This document shows positions 8,044 to 16,698 of a stretch of 64,000 nt of DNA, piece by piece. Within the stretch, counting starts at the first letter, position 1. Each line of letters begins with the position of its first letter. This DNA is from JBBQDZ01 sp038237515 (GTDB lineage Bacteria; Actinomycetota; Thermoleophilia; Gaiellales; Gaiellaceae). The stretch spans positions 42,347 through 106,346 of the forward strand of contig JBBRYP010000004.1 of assembly GCA_038237515.1 (NCBI GenBank), read 5' to 3'. The notes below the pieces were generated by a model, which saw only the letters and a list, made by a program, of their open reading frames with translations, was not told the DNA's origin and did no database searches. A program made the translations under genes and the position numbers.

Positions 8044-11000
8044 TCACTGCTCCCGCAGCACCTCCGACGGACTCAGCCGACGCAGCATGACGAGTGCACC
8101 CGCGGTCGCCACGAGCGTCGCGGCCACCACGACAGCGAGGAGCGCTGCGCCGCGCGTCCACGGCACGCTGACCGCTGGCGCGAGGATGAAGAGCGGTTTC
8201 AGCACTTCGACGAGGAGCAGGCCCATCGCCGTGCCGGCGGCCGCCCCCGCGACGACCCCGATCGCACCGACGAACCCGGTCTCGCCGAAGACGAGCCCTT
8301 GCAGGGAGCGCGCGTCCATTCCCTGTGCACGCAGCGTCACGTACTCGCGCCGCCGCTGCAGCAACAGGCCGAAGACGAAGATGGCGATCACGGCGGCGCT
8401 CGTCAGGAATGTGAAGAAGAGGTCGAGGTCGACGAGGCCGCGGACGTTGAGGGCGGTGAGGCTCGACTGCTCGCGGTTGAGCGTCGTCCGCGTCGTGTCG
8501 ACCGAGAGTCGGTCTGCGGTGCCGGGTCCCGCCTGCAGCGCCGCGACCGCGGTGCGGAGGCCGGAGCTGCTCGGGTTCGTCGTGTGCGCGAGGAAGAAGT
8601 CGACGCGGTTCAGCCCTGTTTGCTTCATGTAGTAGGAGATGTTCGCGACCGCCTGCAGCCCTTCTGGGAACCCGGGCAGGCGCGTGAAGAGGCCGACGAC
8701 CGTCATCCGCCGCAGCACCTGGTGCTTGGTTCCCCGCGCGAGCACGACGTCCACCCGGTCGCCGGGCCCGACCTTCAGGACGTCGGCGGAGTCGGGGTCG
8801 ATCAGGATGCCGTCGGGGCGGGCTGCGAGGTGCGCCAGCGCCTGGGCGGCCGTGCTTCCGTGGAAGAAGCTGTCGAGGAGCGGCGCGGTGGCCGCGAACG
8901 ACCGCGCGTCGATCGCCGCGAGGTCCTTCACGTCGCTGTTCGCGCGCGAGCGGATGAACGCGTTCTGCAGCCGTGCGACGACCGGCGTCACATCCGCGAC
9001 GCCGGCGACGCGAAGCCTCGACGCGTATGCGCGACCGTGAGCTCGGCGGCTGAGCGGGCTCGGAGTGACGCGGATGTCGGAGCCGACGGTGAACCGCGCG
9101 TCCGCCTGCTTCGCCGCGTCGTAGGTCGACGCGAAGAAGGCGAGTCCGACGCCGAACGCGGTGACGAGCGCGACGCCGAGAACACCGGCGGCGAGCCCAC
9201 GCGGCCGCCTTACGAGGCTCCGGCCGAGGATGCCGCGGACGAGCGGCCCGAAGCGCGCCGCCGAGCCGATCGGCAAACGTCGCGCGAGCAGCTCCGCGAG
9301 CCGGATCGACACCACCGCCCCGGCCGCCCACGCGCCGAGCGGGAAGAGCAGGAGTCCGGCGGGCAGCCGCACCGCACGACCCGTCGACACGGAAGCGGGG
9401 GTCGACTCGAACGTGCCCGAGCGGAAGGCGACGACGGCTGCGGCGGCCACCGCGACCGCGGCGGCCACGTCGAGGTAGGCCCGGCGCCAGAGCGGGCGTC
9501 GCGTGATCTCGAGCTCTCGCCGCTCGCCGCTCACGTCGCGCGCCAACGCGCGGCGGCCGGGCACATACAGGGCGAGCCCCGTCGTCACGAGGCCGGCGGC
9601 GGCCGCCTCGAGTGCCGATCGCGCGAGCGTCCAGGTGGAGGCGGCGAACAGGGACGACGCGCCGAGGACGACGAGCGCGGCGAGCGCGCCAGCGACCATC
9701 CCGAGGAGCGAACCGGCGCCGGCGAAAGCGGCCGTACGGTAGCCCAGGATCTGCGCGAGCTGCCGCTCGCCCGCGCCACGCAGCCGCAGGTTTGCCTGTT
9801 CGCGCCGCTGCGCCGCTGCGAGGATCGTGCCGGCATAGGCCGCCAGGAAGGCCGCGAGGAGCAGGCCCGGCAGGCCGAGGAAGAGGAACATCCGCTGTGC
9901 GAGCCGTGCGTCTGCGCGCGCGACGGCGAGGGCGTTCGAGATGTTGTCGAGGATCGTCGTCTGGCCGACGGCGACCTTCTCGATGCGGCGGGTGATCACG
10001 GTCGTCTGGCCGAAGGCACTGCCGGGATCGGCGTGCAGCGACCCGCGCTCGAGTCGCGCGTCGACCTCGAGCGTCGGCGGGCTCTTCACGACGAGGGCGG
10101 CGCCCCGCACGGCAGCGGCGCGGCGAAACGCGGGCAAGACGACTCGCTCGAACAGCCGCCGCCCCACGACGATCGAGATCGGCACGTAGAGGAACGCCTC
10201 GAGCGAACCGCCCTGCCGGCTCTGGAAGAGAGCGCGGGCGCGCGAGAGGTCGGCGATGCCGCCGACCGGGAGCGAGAGCGGAGCGGCGCGACCCGGAAGC
10301 ACGAGCCGCACCGTCCCGCGCGGACCAGTGATGCCGAGGGCGCGCGCGGCCTCCGCACTCAAGACGGCCGCGTCGGGCCGCAGCGAGCCCTGGGCGATCC
10401 TGATCGTCCGCCGGTGATGGCGCGCGTACGCCGCGTCGAACCCGAAGACCTCGGCCGGGGCGTCGATCGTGCGCCGCCGCGCGTGGAGCGCGCCCGGTGG
10501 CACGGCGACGAACGCCAACCCGTCCGCGTACGAGACGCCGGGGACGCCGGCGATCCGGCGGCGGAGCGTCGTCAGCGACGCGAGACCCGGCGCGTTCGCG
10601 GGCCGCGGGAGGACAGCCTCGCGGGTCGATACGGTGCTCCGCACGCCATCCGGCCGCCCTGCGCGCCTCGCCCGCAACGCATAGCTGAACCGCACTGTGC
10701 TCCGCGGTAGAAGCTCACCGAGGTTGAAGCCGATCTGCGCGGGTCCCAACGCGAAGGGGCTCACCCCGGCGACGTCCGGGAGCCGCGCGCCGTCGCGCCT
10801 GGCGGAGCCGCGGACGTAACCGAGACGCGGAGACGGCACGCTGCGGACGACCACCTCGCTCGCGGCGACGGCGCCCGTGTTCCGCAGAACGAGCGTCACG
10901 CGCGTGCGCTCGCCGGGCCGGAGCCTCCGCCGCGGCTCCACGCTCTGGCTCAGCTCGACCGGCCGGCCGAGCGGCGAGGAGAGCACGGCCTGCACGTCAA

Positions 11001-11160
11001 TCGTCACGGGAGCGATCGCGCGTGCGGTCATCGAGGCGCCCGAGCCGTCGACGAAGAAGAGGACGCCCGAGAAGAGGCCGACGCCGAGCACGATCCCGAG
11101 CAGCGTGGCGAGCGTCCGCCTCGGATTGCGAAGCAGGTCGCGCAGGGCGTACCTACGCAT
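8044..11160 (-). CDS. ABC transporter permease, FtsX/MacB type, large
   Basis: A membrane protein of about 1,038 residues. The N-terminal MRRYALRDLLRNPRRTLATLLG and TM1 (GIVLGVGLFSGVLFFVDG) are typical of FtsX-domain permeases. A long extracytoplasmic domain (about 45-430) follows, then a first membrane cluster with FtsX signature (FLGLPGLLLAAFLAAYAGTI). A second extracytoplasmic domain and a second FtsX cluster (LTSAAVIAIFVFGLLLQRRREY) end in LRRLSPSEVLREQ. The ATG at 11160 fits the family better than the frame opening at 11211 and overlaps the stop of the ATPase gene by 8 nt. Such exporters move lipoproteins, peptides or lipids across the envelope using the two adjacent ATPases; the substrate is unknown. 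Confidence 0.9.
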   Translation of the reverse strand: MRRYALRDLLRNPRRTLATLLGIVLGVGLFSGVLFFVDGSGASMTARAIAPVTIDVQAVLSSPLGRPVELSQSVEPRRRLRPGERTRVTLVLRNTGAVAASEVVVRSVPSPRLGYVRGSARRDGARLPDVAGVSPFALGPAQIGFNLGELLPRSTVRFSYALRARRAGRPDGVRSTVSTREAVLPRPANAPGLASLTTLRRRIAGVPGVSYADGLAFVAVPPGALHARRRTIDAPAEVFGFDAAYARHHRRTIRIAQGSLRPDAAVLSAEAARALGITGPRGTVRLVLPGRAAPLSLPVGGIADLSRARALFQSRQGGSLEAFLYVPISIVVGRRLFERVVLPAFRRAAAVRGAALVVKSPPTLEVDARLERGSLHADPGSAFGQTTVITRRIEKVAVGQTTILDNISNALAVARADARLAQRMFLFLGLPGLLLAAFLAAYAGTILAAAQRREQANLRLRGAGERQLAQILGYRTAAFAGAGSLLGMVAGALAALVVLGASSLFAASTWTLARSALEAAAAGLVTTGLALYVPGRRALARDVSGERRELEITRRPLWRRAYLDVAAAVAVAAAAVVAFRSGTFESTPASVSTGRAVRLPAGLLLFPLGAWAAGAVVSIRLAELLARRLPIGSAARFGPLVRGILGRSLVRRPRGLAAGVLGVALVTAFGVGLAFFASTYDAAKQADARFTVGSDIRVTPSPLSRRAHGRAYASRLRVAGVADVTPVVARLQNAFIRSRANSDVKDLAAIDARSFAATAPLLDSFFHGSTAAQALAHLAARPDGILIDPDSADVLKVGPGDRVDVVLARGTKHQVLRRMTVVGLFTRLPGFPEGLQAVANISYYMKQTGLNRVDFFLAHTTNPSSSGLRTAVAALQAGPGTADRLSVDTTRTTLNREQSSLTALNVRGLVDLDLFFTFLTSAAVIAIFVFGLLLQRRREYVTLRAQGMDARSLQGLVFGETGFVGAIGVVAGAAAGTAMGLLLVEVLKPLFILAPAVSVPWTRGAALLAVVVAATLVATAGALVMLRRLSPSEVLREQ

Positions 11161-11836
11161 GCGCGCACACCTCTGCGTTCGAGCCGTCGCGGAGCGCCAC
11201 GCGACGGTCAAGCGCGCCGGCGACCACGGGATCGTGAGTGATGACGATCAGCGTCGCGCCGCGTTCTCGCTGCCCGCGGCGCAGTAGCTCGACGACCGCC
11301 TGCGAGCTCTCGGCGTCGAGCGCACCCGTCGGCTCGTCCGCGAGGACGAGCGCGGGCCGGTGCACGAGCGCCCGCGCCACCGCGACCCGCTGGCGCTCGC
11401 CGCCCGACAGCTCGTCGGGGTACTTGGCGGCCGTGTGGCCGACACCGAGCTCGGCGAGGAGATCGTCGGGGCGGCTGTCGTGCTCGCCGCCGGAAAGCAC
11501 GAGCTGCAGCTGGACGTTCTCGCGCGCAGTCAGGAACGGCTGCAGATTGTGCGACTGGAAGACGAAGCCGAGGCGCTCGCGGCGCAGCCGCGCTCGCTCC
11601 GGCTCCGGCAAACCGGAGACGCGACGGCCGTCGACCTCGATCCAACCTTCGGTGGGCGTCTCGAGGATCCCGATCAGCGAGAGCAGAGTCGACTTGCCGC
11701 AGCCGCTCGGACCCGTGATCGCGACGCTCGTGCCGGGCTCGACCGCGAGGCTGACGCCGCGCAGGGCATGCACGGGACCGGCGTCGGTCGCGAACTCCTT
11801 CGCCACCTCGTGCACCGCGACGCCGACGCCGATCAT
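11153..11836 (-). CDS. ABC transporter ATP-binding protein (LolD/MacB type)
   Basis: A 227-residue ATPase with Walker A GPSGCGKST (near 41-49), Q loop FVFQSHNLQPF, signature LSGGERQR, Walker B LVLADEPTGALD and switch H in VITHDP. The size and the PSGCGKSTLL/LSGGERQR pair are those of LolD/MacB-type exporters that work with FtsX-domain permeases. Its ATG overlaps the stop of the preceding ATPase gene (ATGA), and its own stop overlaps the permease start, so the three proteins are made together. It probably forms a heterodimer with the upstream ATPase on the two-cluster permease. Confidence 0.95.
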   Translation of the reverse strand: MIGVGVAVHEVAKEFATDAGPVHALRGVSLAVEPGTSVAITGPSGCGKSTLLSLIGILETPTEGWIEVDGRRVSGLPEPERARLRRERLGFVFQSHNLQPFLTARENVQLQLVLSGGEHDSRPDDLLAELGVGHTAAKYPDELSGGERQRVAVARALVHRPALVLADEPTGALDAESSQAVVELLRRGQRERGATLIVITHDPVVAGALDRRVALRDGSNAEVCAHA

Positions 11837-12504
11837 CCCTCGACCACCCGCCCGTCGAGCAGCCGCAGCGCGCGGTCAGTTCGCGCCGCCAGCTCGCCGC
11901 TGTGCGTGACGAGCAGCACGGCGACGCCGCGCTCGGCGGCGGCCGACCAGACCAAGTCGAGCACCCGCGCAGCGGTGTCGGAATCGAGCTCGGCGGTGAC
12001 CTCGTCCGCCAGCAGCAGATCGGGCTCGTTGACGAGCGCAACCGCAAGCGAGGCACGCTGCGACTCGCCGCCCGAGAGGCGGCGCGGCAGGTCGTCGGCG
12101 CGCGCGGCGACGCCGACCTCCCCGAGCAGGTCGCGCGCCCGGCGTTGCGGGTCGTGACCGGCGGCGAGTGTCACCGCGAGCTCCACGTTCTCCGCGGCGG
12201 TCAGGAACGGGATCAGATTGTCGCTCTGCAGGACGACGCCGATCCGCCGCGCCCGCAGCGCAGCGCGCTCGCCCTCGTCGAGCCGTGTCAGGTCGGTTCC
12301 GTCGAACCGCACGCTGCCGGCGTCGGGCAGTGCGAGCCCCGCGAGGATCGAGAGGAGCGTCGACTTGCCCGCCCCCGAGGCGCCGACGAGGCTGAGCGTC
12401 TCGCCGGCCGCAAGCCGCAGCGAGAGTCCCGCGAGCACCGGCACCTCGGTGCCGCGCTCGCGGTAGGTCTTCTCGAGGCCGTCGACCTCGACAAGCGTGC
12501 TCAG
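11833..12504 (-). CDS. ABC transporter ATP-binding protein, CTG start likely
   Basis: An ATPase of about 223 residues with Walker A GASGAGKST, Q loop VVLQSDNLIPF, signature LSGGESQR and Walker B LLLADEVTAELD, where the usual DEPTGNLD reads DEVTAELD. No ATG, GTG or TTG lies in frame near the natural N-terminus (STLVEVDGLEKTY). The CTG at 12504 follows GGGGAGG and overlaps the lipoprotein gene stop as CTGA, so I place the start there. Its stop overlaps the next ATPase gene. Two non-identical ATPases beside one large permease suggest an asymmetric exporter; the altered Walker B neighbour may mean unequal sites. Confidence 0.88.
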   Translation of the reverse strand: MSTLVEVDGLEKTYRERGTEVPVLAGLSLRLAAGETLSLVGASGAGKSTLLSILAGLALPDAGSVRFDGTDLTRLDEGERAALRARRIGVVLQSDNLIPFLTAAENVELAVTLAAGHDPQRRARDLLGEVGVAARADDLPRRLSGGESQRASLAVALVNEPDLLLADEVTAELDSDTAARVLDLVWSAAAERGVAVLLVTHSGELAARTDRALRLLDGRVVEG

Positions 12505-13388
12505 CCGATCCTCCCCGGCCGCACCTTCCCGAAGATCTCGGGCGACGTCCGCGCGGCGTGGTGATCCATGCGCAACACGTCTGCGCTCAATTCGGCGAGG
12601 CCGCGTGGAGTGAGACGAATCATGTTGACGAGGCGTTCGACGTCCTGATGGACGCTGTCGCCGCGCGGCACGTTGTCGATCTGCCCGACAGACCGCGCGT
12701 AGTACTTGAACTCGTTGTCCGGAGCCGAGCGCTTGCCCTCGCGCACGATCAAGACGTCGCGGAAGCACCTGAACGGAACGCAGCGATGCGTACCGACGGC
12801 GACGATTTCGCCCACATCACCCGCCTCGGAGTCCGGTTGCGCAACGGCGTACGGCGGCGAGCTCTGCCGCGGATGTGCCTGAACGAGAATTCCGGCGCGG
12901 GCGCCGTTCACCCCGGCAAGCCACGGGTCGGTCGCGGAGACATACCGGCCGCCCTGGTACTCCTCCGTGTATCCGCCGAAGTCCCAGAGATTGCCGTACC
13001 GGTCTTCCGCGACGTAGTCGATCGAGGTCTGCGTTACTTGCCCACCGTCGAGCTCGTAGTCGAACATGGCCACGGTGCGGATCCCGTCCACGACCCGGTA
13101 GACATTGCTCACGGTCGTCGTCACCTGGTGCGGCACGCGCCGGCGGCCGACGTCCGTGAACCCCTCACGCACCCACTGCGTTCCGGGGACGAGGGGCAGG
13201 TACGGGTTCGCGCCGCGCGCCGGGTCGCCGAAGTCGGCGGCGCGGACGGCCTGCCGGACGACCGGCGGCCGCGCAGCCCCAGCCGCCGCGGCGTGCCGCC
13301 CAGCGCGACAGCCGGTGAGAGCGAGCACGACGGTCGAGAGGCAGAAGAGGAAACTCCGCGCGAGCATCGCGCGACTGTGCCTCCGCAT
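12501..13388 (-). CDS. Predicted lipoprotein of unknown function
   Basis: A protein of about 295 residues with a lipoprotein signal: a basic start (MRRHSRAMLAR), a hydrophobic core (SFLFCLSTVVLA) and lipobox LTGC, giving a lipidated Cys on the outer face of the membrane. The mature domain starts NPYLPLVPGTQWV and is beta-rich with many aromatic residues (YGNLWDFGGYTEEY, FKYYARSVGQIDN). I know no characterised homologue. ATG 13388 gives the more basic signal; ATG 13367 is possible. The frame stays open upstream as far as the CARDB-like gene. Its stop overlaps the start of the ABC ATPase, so it probably serves that exporter as an accessory or substrate-handling protein. Confidence 0.72.
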   Translation of the reverse strand: MRRHSRAMLARSFLFCLSTVVLALTGCRAGRHAAAAGAARPPVVRQAVRAADFGDPARGANPYLPLVPGTQWVREGFTDVGRRRVPHQVTTTVSNVYRVVDGIRTVAMFDYELDGGQVTQTSIDYVAEDRYGNLWDFGGYTEEYQGGRYVSATDPWLAGVNGARAGILVQAHPRQSSPPYAVAQPDSEAGDVGEIVAVGTHRCVPFRCFRDVLIVREGKRSAPDNEFKYYARSVGQIDNVPRGDSVHQDVERLVNMIRLTPRGLAELSADVLRMDHHAARTSPEIFGKVRPGRIG

Positions 13389-13810
13389 GATGAACACCGG
13401 ATGAAGCCGCGCGAGCGGAACGAAGTGCGCTGCGCCGTCGCTTTCGCCCGCGCCCCCAACGCCAGCCTGCGTCGCACTCACCTCACCCCCAGGAGATCGA
13501 CAGCACCTGCGGAGACCCGGTGACCCGAGGCGCCCGCGGAACCGGCGAAGCACGAACTCGACCTCATCAGCTGGGTCACGTGGCGCAGCATCCCGCGCTT
13601 GCTGATCGAGTGCAGCCTGGGCCGTGCAGCTGGCCGCGCACGCTGGATCAATCGCTGGAAGCCCGCCCTCACCGCGTTCGCCGTGACGTTCGAAGGACGA
13701 ATCGAGATCACAGCCCGAAACCAACCCCGAGATTCTCAGATAGCAGGACAGTGCGACCTGGGTGCAAGCTGAAGGTTGGTGAGCCGGGAAGCTCGATCCC
13801 GAACCCTCGG
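13389..13810. other. 422-bp spacer with repeat fragment
   Basis: No convincing separate gene. On the minus strand it is open in the frame of the lipoprotein from a TTG (13814) that overlaps the upstream stop as TTGA, but the encoded stretch is compositionally unlike a folded protein. At 13731-13758 lies a shortened copy of the end of the 164-bp repeat seen at 37.2 and 41.3 kb (GATTCTC and GCAGGACAGTGCGACC). On the plus strand 13568-13765 reads as a possible coding relic, without an identifiable family. Confidence 0.4.
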
Positions 13811-14374
13811 TCAAGAGCGGAGGGCTCCAGCGCCTGAGCTGCTGGCCCGTGTCGTTCGGCGTCGGGAGATCCTCAGGGCGGCTGTTGTGAGTGCGAGCAG
13901 TGCCGGGATGCCGACCGCGAGGGGCAGGATGCCTCCGGCGTCGAGGGTGCGCCGGTCGGAGATCGTGACGTGGACGAGCGGCCCGGCGATCGGCTCGACC
14001 GCGGGACCGCCGCGCGGCAGGACGGCGATGTAGACGCCGAGGTCGCCGGCGTTGACGGCCGCGAGCTTCCAGGTGATCGTGGTGGCCCCGCCCGCCGGGA
14101 TCGGCGCGAGGTAGCGCGTGCGGTGTGACGACCAGTCCTCGGGGTCGACATAGAGGCCGGGCCTGAGGCTGAGCACGTTCAGGTGGGCGATCAACCCGCT
14201 CGCCGCCGTGCCGCCGTGGTTCGTGACTGTCGATTGGATCAAGAACGTTTGCCCGAGCTTCGTGGCGACTGTCGTGCGGTCGACAGCGATCGTCGTGCGC
14301 GGGCCTGCGTACGCGGCTGGCGCGAGCGTGGCAGTGGCGGCGCACGCGAGTGCGGCGTTTAGCAGGCGTCTCAC
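13811..14374 (-). CDS. Secreted or anchored CARDB-like domain protein
   Basis: A 187-residue protein with a signal peptide (MRRLLNAALACAATATLAPAAYAG), one immunoglobulin-like domain of CARDB/NPCBM-associated type (STVTNHGGTAASGLIAHLNV, then IPAGGATTITWKLAAVNAGDLGVYI), and a C-terminal membrane helix (ILPLAVGIPALLALTTAALRI) followed by a basic tail. It is therefore a single-pass protein facing outward. The GTG start overlaps the stop of the ABC permease (GTGA), so it is a third component of the NatA-like exporter operon. A scaffold or accessory role is inferred. Confidence 0.78.
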   Translation of the reverse strand: MRRLLNAALACAATATLAPAAYAGPRTTIAVDRTTVATKLGQTFLIQSTVTNHGGTAASGLIAHLNVLSLRPGLYVDPEDWSSHRTRYLAPIPAGGATTITWKLAAVNAGDLGVYIAVLPRGGPAVEPIAGPLVHVTISDRRTLDAGGILPLAVGIPALLALTTAALRISRRRTTRASSSGAGALRS

Positions 14375-15144
14375 GCCGACGCACCGCCCGAGAGGTTGAG
14401 TCGCTGCGCGCCGATAGCGAGCGCGAGCGCGGCGGCGATCGCGGCGGCGATGAGGGGGGAGGTGAGCCAGGCGATGTCTTCGCTCCAGCCGCGGCCGTCG
14501 ACGACGATGCGACCGATGTAGTGCTCGCCCGCTGTGACCGGGTTGACGCGGAGCAGGAGGTCGCCGGCCCAGCCGCTCGTCGCAGCGGAGGGGAGTTGCG
14601 TAGGTGCGAACAGGGCGAGCAGCAGGAAGAGGCTGAGCGAGAGGCTGCCTCTGTTCGACGTGGCGAAGAGGCTGATCAGGATCCCGAGCGACGCGAGGAA
14701 GATCGCGAGCAACGTGCCGACGACGATGCCGCTGGCGAGCGCGTCGCCGGCGATGCCGACGCCGCGGCCGAGGAACCACACGTACGCGATCGTGATCGCG
14801 AATGCAGCGAGCCATAGCGAGAGCGAGGCGACGAGCTTGCCGGCGACGATCGCCAACCGCGAGGCGGGCGTGAGGAGGAGGCTCTCCAGCGTGCGGCGTT
14901 CGCGCTCGCCGCTGATCGCGTCGGCAGCGGTGAGGAGGGCGAGCAGCGCGCCGACGGCGACGGCGACCTGCAGTGTGAGGTTGACTGTCTCGCGCTGCTC
15001 GAGGAAGTTGAGCGCGCGGTTCGTGGCGACGAGGTAGGCGATCGCGCTCAGCAGGAGGCTGAAGGCGAGGCTGAGGACGAGCGCGCGGCCGCCGAGCCAG
15101 AGGTCGCGCAGTTCCTGCCCGAGGACGACTGCCGTAGCGGGCAT
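14371..15144 (-). CDS. ABC-2 type transporter permease
   Basis: A 257-residue integral membrane protein with about six helices (for example ALVLSLAFSLLLSAIAYLV, LQVAVAVGALLALLTAADA, GIVVGTLLAIFLASLGILISL). The cytoplasmic motif GERERRTLESLLLTP between helices 2 and 3 is characteristic of NatB/ABC-2 permeases. The ATG at 15144 overlaps the ATPase stop (TGATG), and its stop overlaps the CARDB-like gene start. It forms the membrane half of an exporter with the ATPase at 15144-16061. The substrate cannot be told from sequence; neighbours suggest envelope maintenance. Confidence 0.9.
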   Translation of the reverse strand: MPATAVVLGQELRDLWLGGRALVLSLAFSLLLSAIAYLVATNRALNFLEQRETVNLTLQVAVAVGALLALLTAADAISGERERRTLESLLLTPASRLAIVAGKLVASLSLWLAAFAITIAYVWFLGRGVGIAGDALASGIVVGTLLAIFLASLGILISLFATSNRGSLSLSLFLLLALFAPTQLPSAATSGWAGDLLLRVNPVTAGEHYIGRIVVDGRGWSEDIAWLTSPLIAAAIAAALALAIGAQRLNLSGGASA

Positions 15145-16061
15145 CAGGCCGCGGCTCCGGTCACCGCGAGGAACGCGTCGCTCAGCCGTGCCGCCTCCAA
15201 TTCGTAGGAGCGCACGTCGATGCCGGCCTCGACGAGACGGCGCAGCAACTCGTTGGGCGCGACGTCGTCGAGCGAGACGCGCAGCATCCCCCCGGTGGAC
15301 TCGACGTGCAGCGGCGACAGTACGGTGCGCGTCCGCTCGTTGTCCTCGCCGGCAATCCGGATGGTGGCCGTGCGCGGCGCCGACGCCTGCTGCGCGACCT
15401 CGGCGACGGTGCCCTGTGCGACGACGTGGCCGCGGTTGAGGATGAGGACACGGGTGCAAATCTCTTCGACCTCCGCGAGGAGGTGCGTGCAGAGCAGGAC
15501 GGTCGCGCCACGATCGTCGGCGATGCGGCGGATGATCGCGAGCATCTGCCGTTGCCCGGCAGGGTCGAGCCCGAGCGTCGGCTCGTCGAGGACGACCACC
15601 TGCGGCTCGTTGACGAGCGCGCGGGCGATCCCGAGCCGCTGCCGCATGCCGCGGCTGTAGGTGCCGATCAGGCTGCGGCCGCGGTCGGCCAGCCCAACCT
15701 CCTCGAGCAGCCCGTCCACGGTGCCGCGTGCCGCCGCACGCGACTGGCCGAAGAGCCGCGCCTGGTAGCGCAGGTATTCCTCGGCGGTCTGCCGCTCCGG
15801 GTAGCCGGCGCTTTCCGGGAGCACGCCGGTGCGCCGGCGGATCTCAGCCGGGCGCGTGTGCGGAATCCCGGCGACCGAGAAGCTGCCGTGGGTCGGCTCG
15901 AGGATCGTCGTCAGGATCCGGATCGCGGTCGTCTTGCCGGCCCCGTTCGGCCCGAGCACGCCGAGGATCTCCCCTTGCTCGGCGGCGAAGGAGAGATCCT
16001 CGAGGGCGACGAGCGCCCCGTAGCGCTTTCCGACGCCGCCCGCTTCGACCGCAGGCGTCAC
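15144..16061 (-). CDS. ABC transporter ATP-binding protein (CcmA/NatA type)
   Basis: A 305-residue ATPase. Walker A GPNGAGKTT lies near residues 37-45, the Q loop VLPES at about 85, signature YSRGMRQRLG, Walker B VVVLDEPTLGLDP and the switch H in LLCTHLL. A C-terminal domain of about 80 residues beyond the core is usual for NatA-type exporters with ABC-2 permeases. The GTG start overlaps the stop of the PepSY-like gene (GTGA). The order PepSY-like protein, ATPase, permease, CARDB-like protein suggests one transcript, divergent from the second two-component system. Confidence 0.95.
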   Translation of the reverse strand: MTPAVEAGGVGKRYGALVALEDLSFAAEQGEILGVLGPNGAGKTTAIRILTTILEPTHGSFSVAGIPHTRPAEIRRRTGVLPESAGYPERQTAEEYLRYQARLFGQSRAAARGTVDGLLEEVGLADRGRSLIGTYSRGMRQRLGIARALVNEPQVVVLDEPTLGLDPAGQRQMLAIIRRIADDRGATVLLCTHLLAEVEEICTRVLILNRGHVVAQGTVAEVAQQASAPRTATIRIAGEDNERTRTVLSPLHVESTGGMLRVSLDDVAPNELLRRLVEAGIDVRSYELEAARLSDAFLAVTGAAA

Positions 16062-16581
16062 GCGCCCCTCGTCACGGCGACGAGCTCGTTGCGCTCATTG
16101 GAGCCCTTCTCGGTCTGCTCGAGGACCGTGCCGATGCCGCCCACGTACAGCTTGCGGTCGACCTTGCCGGGCTCGAGCGAGGTGGCCTCCTGGGTGAGCA
16201 CCGCGCTCCTCGTGCCTGGAGGGGCGACCGTGTCGAAGATGCCGATCACCTTGAAGTGGTCTTTGGCGTGGCCCTTGTACAACTCCTGCCGGCCTGTCTC
16301 ACCACGTCGACCACGTAGACGACCCTGCTTCCCTGCTGCTCGAGGTCGACCTGGCCGAGCGGGCCAGGCGCCGCCTTCTGTGCGTCGGCGACCGCCTGCG
16401 CGAGCGTGATCTTCGTCTGCGGAAGAAGAACCTTGCCGTCGTCGAGTGCACCGGGCTTGGCGTAGTGCCCGTCATCGAAGATCAGTCCGCCGGGGCCGCC
16501 GAAGGCGAGGGTCGCGCCGCCAAGGGCGACGGTCGCCGTACCGGCAAGAACGGCCGTGGCGATGACAAAACGTCTGTGCAA
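16058..16581 (-). pseudogene. PepSY-like secreted protein gene with one frameshift
   Basis: From TTG 16581 (after AAAGGGAGGACC) the frame encodes a signal peptide (HRRFVIATAVLAGTATVALGG) and a PepSY-like core (KITLAQAVADAQKAAPGPLGQ, then GSRVVYVVDV). It then leaves frame near 16309-16312 and ends at 16246. The adjacent minus-strand frame continues sensibly as GETGRQELYKGHAKDHFKV and ends VTRGA at 16058, overlapping the ATPase start as GTGA. One missing base restores a full protein of about 174 residues. It is either a real lesion or an assembly error; the preserved downstream overlap argues for the latter or for a very recent event. Confidence 0.7.
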
Positions 16582-16698
16582 GGTCCTCCCTTTCAATCGG
16601 ATTGCTGGGCGGACGCTAGGGGCTCGACCTGAGACGGCGATGAGAGCTCCCTGCCCGCCTCTCATCTTTGTCTCATCCGGCGCCGCCAAGATAGGTGC
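16582..16698. promoter_or_regulatory. Divergent promoter with paired TCTCAT half-sites
   Basis: TCTCAT occurs at 16660 and 16671, exactly 11 bp apart. A mirrored pair (GAGAC at 16631 and ATGAGA at 16640) reads TCTCAT-n5-TCTC on the other strand. Two tandem half-site pairs pointing at the two divergent genes is the layout expected for an OmpR-family regulator that controls itself and its neighbour. The regulator is encoded immediately to the right. Confidence 0.5.

Noticed and set aside
8299..10710. Long plus-strand ORF of 803 codons
   Set aside because: It lies antisense to the well-supported ABC permease and is Arg/Glu-rich low complexity, the usual shadow of a GC-rich coding strand.
13568..13765. 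Plus-strand stretch that reads like a relic of a transposase
   Set aside because: The reading is protein-like over about 60 codons, but I could not match it to a family, and no ends or further fragments were found.
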